Assembly (NCBI GenBank): GCA_018667995.1
Contig: JABIQT010000643.1
Coordinates: 1 to 8,317, forward strand
DNA from: Candidatus Latescibacterota bacterium
Lineage (GTDB): Bacteria > JAAXHH01 > JABIQT01
Length of the DNA stretch: 8,317 nt
Reading direction: 5' to 3'
This document shows, in pieces, positions 1 to 6,831 of the stretch. The translations under genes were made by a program, and so were the position numbers. Within the stretch, counting starts at the first letter, position 1. Every line of letters starts with the position of its first letter. Under the pieces are notes generated by a model, which was not told the origin of the DNA, searched no databases, and saw only the letters and a program-made list of their open reading frames with translations.

Positions 1-2
1 AA

Positions 3-212
3 CTTCTATCAAAGGCGACCGCAGTCTCAATCGACAGGCAAGGTCGCATAGCACTACCGAAGGTTCTTTTGGATTTTGCCGGTATCGGAACAGAAATACT
101 CATGCTTGGTAACCTCGGTCATTTCGAGCTTTGGGATCCAGCGACGTACGAGCAGTCCCTTGATGACGAGTCTCAGACATTCGAGGAAATCGCAGAATCA
201 ATAATGAAGTAA
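3..212 (+). CDS. mraZ: MraZ, C-terminal part (5' end outside the window)
   Basis: This is the last 69 codons of an open frame entering from the left edge and ending in TAA at 210-212. It encodes the second SpoVT/AbrB-like half of MraZ: the signature DRQGRIALP (D-x-x-G-R-x-x-x-P) is followed by LLDFAG and then GNLGHFELWDP, as expected for this family. MraZ is a DNA-binding protein that forms ring-shaped oligomers and in studied bacteria regulates the dcw operon by binding repeats upstream of its own gene. Those repeats, and the operon promoter, would lie outside this window. Its place directly before rsmH is the standard order. A short acidic tail (about 20 residues, ending ESIMK) follows the conserved core. 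Identification is secure, but only about half of the protein is visible. Confidence 0.93.
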   Translation, partial: LLSKATAVSIDRQGRIALPKVLLDFAGIGTEILMLGNLGHFELWDPATYEQSLDDESQTFEEIAESIMK

Positions 213-260
213 TACGCCCTTTGCAGTCTTGGATTACACCTTTTTAATTCAGAAAATCCA

Positions 261-306
261 CATGTTCACCAACGTGGGCATGAGGTCTCGGTCTCCAATC
301 CGAGAC
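261..306 (+). other. Two consecutive stem-loops in the mraZ-rsmH spacer
   Basis: Two inverted repeats sit back to back just before rsmH. The first pairs CATGTTCAC (261-269) with GTGGGCATG (274-282): nine pairs, two of them G-U, around a four-base loop. The second pairs GTCTCGG (285-291) with CCGAGAC (300-306): seven perfect pairs around an eight-base loop. Neither is followed by a run of T, so they do not look like intrinsic terminators. The second ends 22 bases before the chosen rsmH start. They could act as an mRNA processing or stability element or influence rsmH translation. That role is inference; only the complementarity is seen. Confidence 0.4.
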
Positions 307-328
307 ATTCTTGAGAAGTGGTGGTAAC

Positions 329-1294
329 GTGAATGGACGTTACGAACACATTCCTGTCCTTTCGGACCGAATCGTTGAGCTCCTCGTGTCAAATCCAAAT
401 GGATGCTACGTGGATGGCACTCTTGGTGGTGCTGGCCATGCCAGGGCAATCCTGGAACGGTTGGCTTCTGGGGGGAGTCTTGTGGGGTTTGATAAAGACG
501 AGCAGGCCCTCGAAGCCAGTCTCCATGCCTTGTCCAAATCTGTTGATAGGGTCTCATTTGTACACGGTGACTTCATGCAAATGACCACAGGCCTGTTGAA
601 CCTGAATATTGATGCTGTCGATGGCATATTATTAGATCTCGGTGTCTCATCGCATCAGATTGATACGGCCGAGAGGGGCTTCAGCTACATGCACGACGGT
701 CCCCTTGATATGCGAATGGATAGCTCCAATTCTATAACTGCCCATGCTATTGTGAATGAAGCATCTGCGCCTGAGCTCGAGCGCATCTTCCAGCAGTATG
801 GTGAAGAGCGACTCGCTCGCTCGATTGCCAACGGCATTGTAAAGGCCCGGAACGACGGTCCCATTGACTCCACATTGCAGTTGGTGGGGATAATCAAGCT
901 GTCGGTACGACGCGGGCCGTTATACAAGTCTTGTGCGCGCATCTTTCAGGCAATTCGAATTGCGGTAAATAAGGAGCTTGATTCTCTTTCACAAGCTGTT
1001 AGTGATGCGGTCGATCTGCTTAGGACAGGAGGGCGTATGGTTGTTCTTACCTACCACTCCCTCGAGGATAGGGCCGTTAAGCACACCTTCAGGGACCTTG
1101 CGCGTTCGTGTATTTGCCCTCCAGGTATTCCTCAATGCATTTGCGAGCATGAGGCAAAAGTTCGAGTGATTACCAAGAGACCTTTATATCCATCCAGCGA
1201 AGAAATCTCCGCGAATCCACGGGCTCGGAGTGCCAAGCTCCGATGTGTGGAGCGGTTGTTAGTGTCTTCACAGGCTGGACCGAAATCCAACTGA
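329..1294 (+). CDS. rsmH: 16S rRNA (cytosine1402-N4)-methyltransferase RsmH (MraW)
   Basis: RsmH uses S-adenosylmethionine to methylate N4 of C1402 in the 16S rRNA decoding centre. The 321-residue product is of normal length. Visible in order are YEHIPVL at the N-terminus, the SAM-binding loop VDGTLGGAGH (residues 28-37), the acidic strand end FDKDE (from 54), then ILLDLGVSSHQID and GFSY..GPLDMRMD. These are followed by the FQAIRIAVNKEL helix, the YHSLEDR motif (H243), a Cys-rich CICPPG..QCIC segment, and NPRARSAKLR (from N296) near the end. I chose GTG at 329 because it starts just before the conserved YEHIPVL and has a purine-rich GAGAAG upstream (313-318). An in-frame TTG at 311 would add six residues. 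It follows mraZ after 116 non-coding bases and precedes ftsL by 21 bases. Confidence 0.95.
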   Translation: MNGRYEHIPVLSDRIVELLVSNPNGCYVDGTLGGAGHARAILERLASGGSLVGFDKDEQALEASLHALSKSVDRVSFVHGDFMQMTTGLLNLNIDAVDGILLDLGVSSHQIDTAERGFSYMHDGPLDMRMDSSNSITAHAIVNEASAPELERIFQQYGEERLARSIANGIVKARNDGPIDSTLQLVGIIKLSVRRGPLYKSCARIFQAIRIAVNKELDSLSQAVSDAVDLLRTGGRMVVLTYHSLEDRAVKHTFRDLARSCICPPGIPQCICEHEAKVRVITKRPLYPSSEEISANPRARSAKLRCVERLLVSSQAGPKSN

Positions 1295-1315
1295 AGTACG
1301 ACGGAGAAGTGAACC

Positions 1316-1735
1316 ATGAAAAAACGAAGATGGCGATCAGATCGTTCAAGTATTGAGCCAATGGTGCAATGGACCGGATTGGTTGCGGTTGTTGTTGGAT
1401 TGGGGTTGCTATACGTGTGGCAGCAAATCCAGACTCGAGACATGAAGCGTGATATTCTGACGTTGGAATCACGCCGTGCTCAGTTAGTTCAGGAGAATTC
1501 ACGCCTTGAGGTTGAAGTCTCCGAGTTTTCGTCTCGGGATCGAATTGAGATGGTGGCTGCCAATATGCTGGACCTTGAGCATCCTATGATCGGTCAGGTC
1601 GTAAGTGTTACGGATAATCCAAGCGATGCGGCCCTATTTGCGGGCAGAAGAAGTGCTGTTGCGGGCCGTCGCTTCGCAAGTGATACGACGTTGCCAACAT
1701 CTATTACATCTGGATCGTCGGTAGCAGCCAGATAG
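1316..1735 (+). CDS. ftsL: Cell division protein FtsL (septum-formation leucine-zipper-like protein)
   Basis: The 139-residue protein has a basic cytoplasmic N-terminus (MKKRRWRSDR), one transmembrane helix at about residues 17-35, then a heptad-like coiled coil of roughly 38-72 (QIQTRDMKRDILTLE and onward). This is the bitopic layout of FtsL, which bridges FtsQ/FtsB to FtsWI in the divisome and helps activate septal synthesis. Primary sequence is poorly conserved in this family, so the call rests on architecture plus position between rsmH and ftsI. The tail from about residue 100 is rich in Ala, Ser, Thr and Arg, looks disordered and makes the protein somewhat long. The start ATG has a good ribosome site, GGAG at 1303-1306, nine bases upstream. 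The stop codon overlaps the ribosome site of ftsI. Confidence 0.88.
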   Translation: MKKRRWRSDRSSIEPMVQWTGLVAVVVGLGLLYVWQQIQTRDMKRDILTLESRRAQLVQENSRLEVEVSEFSSRDRIEMVAANMLDLEHPMIGQVVSVTDNPSDAALFAGRRSAVAGRRFASDTTLPTSITSGSSVAAR

Positions 1736-1744
1736 GAATTGACG
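1732..1744 (+). promoter_or_regulatory. Ribosome binding site of ftsI embedded in the ftsL stop
   Basis: ATAGGAATTG at 1732-1741 contains the ftsL stop TAG (1733-1735) and an AGGA Shine-Dalgarno core (1734-1737), seven bases before ATG 1745. It favours ATG 1745 over the in-frame TTG at 1739, which is too close to the core. The same ten bases recur with the same spacing before ftsW. Confidence 0.75.
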
Positions 1745-3880
1745 ATGATTTCGCGGGTATCCATCAGTCGCTTAAAGTTTCTTGCAGCCATCGGTTTGCT
1801 CCTATGGGCGGTATTGGGTGTCAGGCTCGCACAGATACAGGTGGTTTCGCGTGATCAATACGAACGGCGAGCGACAGATCAGCAACAGAAGGTCATTGCA
1901 ATTTTGCCGAACCGAGGTCGGATATATGACCGCAATCTTCAGGCTCTGGCCTTGAATGTCAATGTCGACTCATATGGGATCAAAGCCGCACAGGTCGTTG
2001 GACTAGATCCTGCTGCCCTCAAGCGTCTTACAGGAAGAATAGGACGCTTGACCGGTCAGGACCCATCGAAATTGTATGGCAGAATGCTGGCCTCAAAGCG
2101 AGGATTCAAATACCTGGCCCGAGGTGTGAATATGACCCGGAGTCTCGAGATTAAGAATCTGCCCATCTTTGAGAAGAACAAAGATCTGTTTCAGGTAGAG
2201 CGCGAAGTCAGGCGTGCGTATCCACTTGGCGCCGTGGGCGGACAGATTGTCGGATTTGCGAATGTCGACCGGCGAGGCATTGCGGGCGTGGAGCTATTCC
2301 ACAACGAGTTACTCAAAGGCTCTGATGGGTTTTCAGTGGTACAGGTCGACGGCAAAGGCCGTCAGTATGCCAAAGTCGAGACTCAGTTTACTCCTGCTCT
2401 CAATGGCGCCGATGTCATTCTCACTATTGATGCGGGTACTCAGGCTGTGGCTGAAGAAATTCTCGACGCCACCGTGGATCGGCACCAGGCCAATGGTGGG
2501 ATGATTGTCTTGATGCAACCCACTACTGGTGAGATTCTTGCCATGGCCAGCAACCCGAAATACGACCCCAACGCTCCTACTGCTACTTCGATGGAGTCAC
2601 AAAAAATCAGGCCCGTTGTGAATATGTACGAGCCGGGATCCACGTTTAAGTTAGTCGCGGCGACCGCCGCACTCGATACACGTGCTTTTGATGTTGACGA
2701 CGTGATACATACGCAGAACGGTGTTATCGCTGTAGGGCGCCAGGTGATTGAGGACCATGAGAAGTTCGTGTCCCTGACGGTTCGAGAGGTAATTGAGCAT
2801 TCAAGTAATGTGGGTACCATAAAGATCGCTCGAGCTCTTGACGATTTAACCTTGTTCAACTATGCAAGAGCCTTCGGGTTCGGGACGCCGACGGGCATCG
2901 GTCTACCCGGTGAGGCTGCAGGTGTATTGCTTCACCCGAAGAAATGGTCCGCCACTACATTGCCTACGATGGCCATTGGATACGGTGTCTCAGTTACTGG
3001 ATTGCAGCTGGCCAACGCATACTGCGCCGTGGCCAACGGTGGCCTGCTACCGGTGCCGCGAATTATCAAGGCGGTGGTCATGGCGGACGGTTCGATTCGA
3101 AAGACGGAGCCGGCTATGGTGCGGCGCGTCATGTCTGCAGAGACCGCCAGAACCATGCGCGGAATTCTAACAGGGGTTGTTGTCCAAGGTACCGGTAAAA
3201 AGGCTGCCGTTACAGGTTATCAGGTCGCTGGGAAGACCGGCACGGCCTGGAAAGCCCGCGAGGATGGTCCAGGATATACCAGGAACTACCGATCATCATT
3301 TGCCGGGATGTTCCCTGCCGAGAAACCGGAGATCGTGGCACTGATCGTGATTGATGAACCAAAACAGAATGGGTTCTACGGCGGCGATGTCGCTGCGCCG
3401 GCGTTTCAGAGGCTAATGAAGCGCCTCGTCAATCAGCCGGGTGGTCCCATTCAATCGGCTCCCGAGGACGACTCAAAGGCACCCAGATATCTGACACACT
3501 TGCGTAACTCGGGTAGTTCGAACGAGGTGACGGATGCACTGTATGGACTTGATCTTTCCCGGACCGTGACGGTGGCTGAAAATCCGGACAAAACTGTTCT
3601 TCCGATGCGGGATCTGGAATATCTCGGTAGTGTTTCCTCCGCAAAAAGAGGTATCGTTGAACCGGCCCGCCCCTTTCCAACAGTGATAGGATTGAGTCTT
3701 CGTGAAGCACTGCGAGTATTGGCGCCTCATGGAATAGAGCCAGATATCGTAGGTAGCGGCCTCGTTGTTCAACAGATCCCTGAACCCGGTACTCCAGTAA
3801 GGCCAGGTGCTCCTTGCATCGTGGCCTGTAGGCCTTTTTCCGCGGTCGCGCTCCAACAGACCACTGGTCAGCTTGATTAA
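1745..3880 (+). CDS. ftsI: FtsI-type penicillin-binding protein (septal transpeptidase) with C-terminal PASTA domain
   Basis: This class B penicillin-binding protein cross-links septal peptidoglycan as partner of FtsW. The 711-residue product has a signal-anchor helix (about residues 12-34) and a dimerisation/pedestal domain starting with RGRIYDRN (57-64). The transpeptidase domain has all three catalytic motifs: STFK with nucleophile S299 and K302, SSN at 353-355, and KTGT from K497. A linker of roughly 85 residues with Ser, Asp and Pro leads to one PASTA domain (about 645-697, from PTVIGLSLREAL to the end of the PG.PV..G pattern). PASTA domains on PBPs are known from Bacillota, Actinomycetota and Bacteroidota-type FtsI, but not from the E. 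coli enzyme (588 residues). It starts nine bases after the ftsL stop. RodA-type PBP2 is the alternative; the dcw context favours FtsI. Confidence 0.95.
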   Translation: MISRVSISRLKFLAAIGLLLWAVLGVRLAQIQVVSRDQYERRATDQQQKVIAILPNRGRIYDRNLQALALNVNVDSYGIKAAQVVGLDPAALKRLTGRIGRLTGQDPSKLYGRMLASKRGFKYLARGVNMTRSLEIKNLPIFEKNKDLFQVEREVRRAYPLGAVGGQIVGFANVDRRGIAGVELFHNELLKGSDGFSVVQVDGKGRQYAKVETQFTPALNGADVILTIDAGTQAVAEEILDATVDRHQANGGMIVLMQPTTGEILAMASNPKYDPNAPTATSMESQKIRPVVNMYEPGSTFKLVAATAALDTRAFDVDDVIHTQNGVIAVGRQVIEDHEKFVSLTVREVIEHSSNVGTIKIARALDDLTLFNYARAFGFGTPTGIGLPGEAAGVLLHPKKWSATTLPTMAIGYGVSVTGLQLANAYCAVANGGLLPVPRIIKAVVMADGSIRKTEPAMVRRVMSAETARTMRGILTGVVVQGTGKKAAVTGYQVAGKTGTAWKAREDGPGYTRNYRSSFAGMFPAEKPEIVALIVIDEPKQNGFYGGDVAAPAFQRLMKRLVNQPGGPIQSAPEDDSKAPRYLTHLRNSGSSNEVTDALYGLDLSRTVTVAENPDKTVLPMRDLEYLGSVSSAKRGIVEPARPFPTVIGLSLREALRVLAPHGIEPDIVGSGLVVQQIPEPGTPVRPGAPCIVACRPFSAVALQQTTGQLD

Positions 3881-3889
3881 TTGACTCTC

Positions 3890-5392
3890 ATGGACCGAAT
3901 GATGCAACTATCCCGACTCCTGGACGCTCTGCCTGAAAAAACTGTTTCAAAGCAACATGATGCTTCTGTCGCGGCTGTCGTTCACGATTCGAGACTTGTC
4001 GGACCGGGGGACGTCTTCGTGGCCTTGCGAGAATCATCTGGCAATGACGGACGCGCCTATATCGCTAATGCTGTAGAACGTGGTGCAATCGCCATCGTTC
4101 AGGAGCAAGTCCGTCCCAAGCCAGTTCCGTCGGCGGCGACAGATATTAGAGTACCCGATACGAATGCTGCATTGGCCATACTATCTGCCCACCGATATGG
4201 ATATCCGTCCGATTCTCTTTCATTGATCGGAGTCACCGGCACGAATGGCAAGACCTCCGTGTGTCACATGGTCGAATCCATATTGATGGCAGACAAGATG
4301 CACACTGGTTTTGTCGGAACCACTGGGTATAGATTTGATGGCAATTCACTGCCTGAAGGCCCCCACCACACCACACCGTACTCTGATGAATTACAGTGTC
4401 TGTTACGGAATATGGCGGATCAAGGTGCGGAATGTGTAGTTATGGAGGTTTCATCTCACGCGCTCGCCCTAGAACGTGTGGCCGGTATGACTTTCAAGAT
4501 TGCGGCTTTTACTAATCTTACTCAGGACCATCTGGACTATCACGGCTCGTTGAACGAATACAGAGACGCCAAGCTTTCCCTGTTTTTGAACCATCTATCG
4601 GAGGACGGAATGGGCGTTGTGAACCTGGATGATCCCGTCGCCTCTGACTTTATCGATGCGTCTGGTGCCCGATGCGTAACCTACGGCAGGTCTTCAAGGG
4701 CGGAAATCTCGTTAGGCGGTTTAACGACTTATGGTGATGGTGGAATGCACATCACGGTATCGACGCCGAATGGCAGTATTCCTTTGCATGTACCGCTGAT
4801 CGGAAGGTACAACGAAGCCAATATCCTTGCGGCTGTTGCCATTGCTCATAGCATGGGCCTGAAGGATTCCGCGATTATTTCTGGACTGGCTAATATCGCG
4901 ATTCCCGGACGACTGGAGTCCATCGATGAGGGACAGCCGTACCGCGTCATCGTCGATTTCGCGCATACACCGGACGCTCTTGAATCCGTACTCACAGCTT
5001 TGCGGCCTGCGACTGAGGGTCGGCTCATTGTCGTATTCGGATGCGGCGGTGATCGCGACGCGGAGAAACGCCCAATGATGGGTGAGATCGCTGCGAACAG
5101 CGCTGATGTGGTCATCGTTACCTCAGACAATCCCCGTTCTGAGAATCCCGAATCAATAATCAAGGACGTCGTTGCTGGTCTTGGAGATAAAGGGTCTCAT
5201 TCTGCGTTGGTAAACAGAATGGACGCTATTGCAAAGGCTTTTGCGGTGGCCCGAAAAGGCGATACGGTTCTTCTAGCCGGAAAGGGCGATGAATTGTTTC
5301 AATACATTGGAGACCAGCATATCGAATTCGACGATCGCGAAGTAGCCCGCACCTTGCTTCAAAACGAGTTTTCCGGAGCCCTTGTACTATGA
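3890..5392 (+). CDS. murE: UDP-MurNAc-L-Ala-D-Glu:meso-diaminopimelate ligase MurE
   Basis: MurE is the cytoplasmic ATP-dependent ligase adding the third residue of the stem peptide. The 500-residue protein has an N-terminal UDP-binding domain (HDSRLVGPGDVFVAL) and the ATP loop GVTGTNGKTS with K121. Further motifs are EVSSHALALERV, NLTQDHLDYH, the YRDAKLSLF lysine K228 expected to be carbamylated, and YNEANILAA. The C-terminal domain has GCGGDRDAEKRP with R389, and DNPR at 413-416, the usual signature for meso-DAP rather than L-Lys. The closing GKGHE motif reads GKGDE (464-468), keeping the glutamate but not the histidine. The start is uncertain. ATG 3890 lies nine bases after the ftsI stop and has no clear Shine-Dalgarno site, which suggests coupling to ftsI translation. 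TTG 3881 and ATG 3899 or 3902 are alternatives. The stop overlaps the murF start. Confidence 0.95.
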   Translation: MDRMMQLSRLLDALPEKTVSKQHDASVAAVVHDSRLVGPGDVFVALRESSGNDGRAYIANAVERGAIAIVQEQVRPKPVPSAATDIRVPDTNAALAILSAHRYGYPSDSLSLIGVTGTNGKTSVCHMVESILMADKMHTGFVGTTGYRFDGNSLPEGPHHTTPYSDELQCLLRNMADQGAECVVMEVSSHALALERVAGMTFKIAAFTNLTQDHLDYHGSLNEYRDAKLSLFLNHLSEDGMGVVNLDDPVASDFIDASGARCVTYGRSSRAEISLGGLTTYGDGGMHITVSTPNGSIPLHVPLIGRYNEANILAAVAIAHSMGLKDSAIISGLANIAIPGRLESIDEGQPYRVIVDFAHTPDALESVLTALRPATEGRLIVVFGCGGDRDAEKRPMMGEIAANSADVVIVTSDNPRSENPESIIKDVVAGLGDKGSHSALVNRMDAIAKAFAVARKGDTVLLAGKGDELFQYIGDQHIEFDDREVARTLLQNEFSGALVL

Positions 5393-6822
5393 ACCTGGAT
5401 TTGACCGTCACCATCCGTGACATCATGGGCATATGTTCCGCATCACTCGTGCCAGCCAGACAATCCTCACTGTCCGGGTTTATCGCAGACCGTCGGATCA
5501 CGGCCATCTCTACGGATTCTCGGAGACTGCAAAGCGGAAATCTGTTTGTTGCTGTGTCAGGTGAGAATTTTGATGGTCACGATTATGTGCTTCAGGCTCT
5601 GCATGCCGGGGCTGCAGCTGCACTGGTATCAGATGCATGGGCTAACGAGCATCTATCCGAATTCGATGACTCCGTCACGCTACTTGTCGTGAGCGATGTG
5701 CTGGCTGGGCTACAGGCGCTTGCATCGTGGTATCGGACACGGTTCGAACCGGAGATCGTTGGTGTCACTGGATCCAGCGGCAAGACGACAACCAAGAATA
5801 TGATAGCTGCCGTACTATCTTCCCAATATAGCGTACTGAAGACACCGGGAAATCTGAACAGCCAACTGGGTCTACCCCAGGTGATTTTTGAATTGCGCCG
5901 GAATCATGATATGGCCGTACTGGAAATGGGTATGAATCACTTGGGTGAGATCAACCGACTTGCAGAGATCTGCAATCCGAGTGTTGGCGTGATCACCAAT
6001 GTGGGACCCGTGCATCTCGAATTTCTCGGTACAATCGATGGCGTTGCCCGTGCCAAAGGCGAATTGCTGGATCATCTGAGCGAAAAGGAGCTTGCCGTGC
6101 TCAATGCCGATGATGCGCTCGTAATGGGGCAGCGATCCCGGTCACGGGCAAAACTTGTTACATTCGGCCTCGGTGAGTATGCCAATGTTCGTGCACGCGA
6201 GATCGATGCGGGTTTCTCATCTACCGTTTTTGCGCTGGATGATGGTTCCGAATTCCTATTAAACATCCCGGGTGTACATCATGTCGTGAATGCGCTCGCA
6301 GCGATTGCCGTGGGCCAGTCATTCGGTGTACGGATGTCGGATATGCAGGCCGCACTCGCAGCTTTAGAACCTTCGGATATGCGCATGGATGTACAGATTG
6401 TAGGTAATATTACTTACATCAACGACACCTACAACGCGAACCCAGATTCGGTCAGGGCGGCTCTGGGGACACTGGCCATTTCACCGGGTTCTGGACGGAG
6501 AATAGCAGTCCTTGGTGACATGCTTGAGTTGGGAAAAAGCAGCCTGCAGGCGCATCGTGATGTGGGCGCGGAAGCTGCCGAAGTAGCGGATGTTCTTATA
6601 ACCGTGGGCAACCGTGCGATCGATATGGCGGTCGGTGCCCGTGCAGCCGGTTTGACGTCTTCTCAGATTGTTGAATGTGCGACCACCGCAGAGGCCTCGG
6701 GTGTACTTGAAAACACCGTCGAAGATGGCGATGTAGTCCTGGTAAAGGGCTCGAGAGGAATGAGGATGGAGGAAATTGTGGCACACGTGTCCTCCGCCGT
6801 CACCGAAGATACTGTACTATAG
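5389..6822 (+). CDS. murF: UDP-MurNAc-tripeptide:D-alanyl-D-alanine ligase MurF
   Basis: MurF adds D-Ala-D-Ala to UDP-MurNAc-tripeptide, the last cytoplasmic peptide step. The 477-residue protein is of family length. In order it shows the N-terminal substrate domain (AISTDSRRLQSGNLFVAV), the ATP loop GVTGSSGKTTTKN with K132, and NLNSQLGLP. Then come EMGMNHLGEI, ITNVGPVHLEFLG, ARAKGEL with the probable carbamylated lysine K223, NDTYNANPDS (from N345), AVLGDMLELG, and KGSRGMRME (from K453). DTYNANP and EMGMNHLGEI separate MurF from MurE and MurC. The start ATG overlaps the murE stop in an ATGA arrangement, with GGAG at 5375-5378 ten bases upstream, so translation is probably coupled. In most dcw clusters mraY and murD come next; here ftsW follows after nine bases. 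Confidence 0.96.
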   Translation: MNLDLTVTIRDIMGICSASLVPARQSSLSGFIADRRITAISTDSRRLQSGNLFVAVSGENFDGHDYVLQALHAGAAAALVSDAWANEHLSEFDDSVTLLVVSDVLAGLQALASWYRTRFEPEIVGVTGSSGKTTTKNMIAAVLSSQYSVLKTPGNLNSQLGLPQVIFELRRNHDMAVLEMGMNHLGEINRLAEICNPSVGVITNVGPVHLEFLGTIDGVARAKGELLDHLSEKELAVLNADDALVMGQRSRSRAKLVTFGLGEYANVRAREIDAGFSSTVFALDDGSEFLLNIPGVHHVVNALAAIAVGQSFGVRMSDMQAALAALEPSDMRMDVQIVGNITYINDTYNANPDSVRAALGTLAISPGSGRRIAVLGDMLELGKSSLQAHRDVGAEAAEVADVLITVGNRAIDMAVGARAAGLTSSQIVECATTAEASGVLENTVEDGDVVLVKGSRGMRMEEIVAHVSSAVTEDTVL

Positions 6823-6831
6823 GAATTGGAT
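6819..6831 (+). promoter_or_regulatory. Ribosome binding site of ftsW embedded in the murF stop
   Basis: ATAGGAATTG at 6819-6828 holds the murF stop TAG (6820-6822) and an AGGA core (6821-6824), seven bases before ATG 6832. It supports that ATG over the in-frame TTG at 6826. Sequence and spacing match the ftsL-ftsI junction. Confidence 0.75.

Noticed and set aside
221-257. Possible sigma70-type promoters (TTGCAG or TTGGAT with 17-base spacers to TTAATT or GAAAAT) in the mraZ-rsmH gap.
   Set aside because: Each box matches the consensus at only three or four of six positions, which is too weak to call.
249-557. Open frame on the minus strand across the gap and the rsmH start.
   Set aside because: It overlaps the certain rsmH gene, has no recognisable motif, and looks like a shadow frame.
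950-963. Perfect 14-base palindrome GCAATTCGAATTGC.
   Set aside because: It encodes the conserved AIRIA segment of RsmH, and one such palindrome is about what chance gives in a window of this length.
3823-3839. GGCC-TGTA-GGCC followed by five T inside the ftsI 3' end, resembling an intrinsic terminator.
   Set aside because: The stem is only four pairs, it lies inside coding sequence 40 bases before the stop, and the downstream genes are tightly coupled, so termination here is unlikely.
3473-3907. 144-codon open frame on the minus strand opposite the ftsI 3' end.
   Set aside because: It is antisense to the PASTA and linker coding region, shows no family motif or ribosome site, and is explained by codon bias of ftsI.
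5389-6822. Possibility that this gene is a second MurE or a MurD/Mpl-like ligase that replaces the missing murD.
   Set aside because: The motifs DTYNANPDS, EMGMNHLGEI and GDMLELG are diagnostic of MurF.
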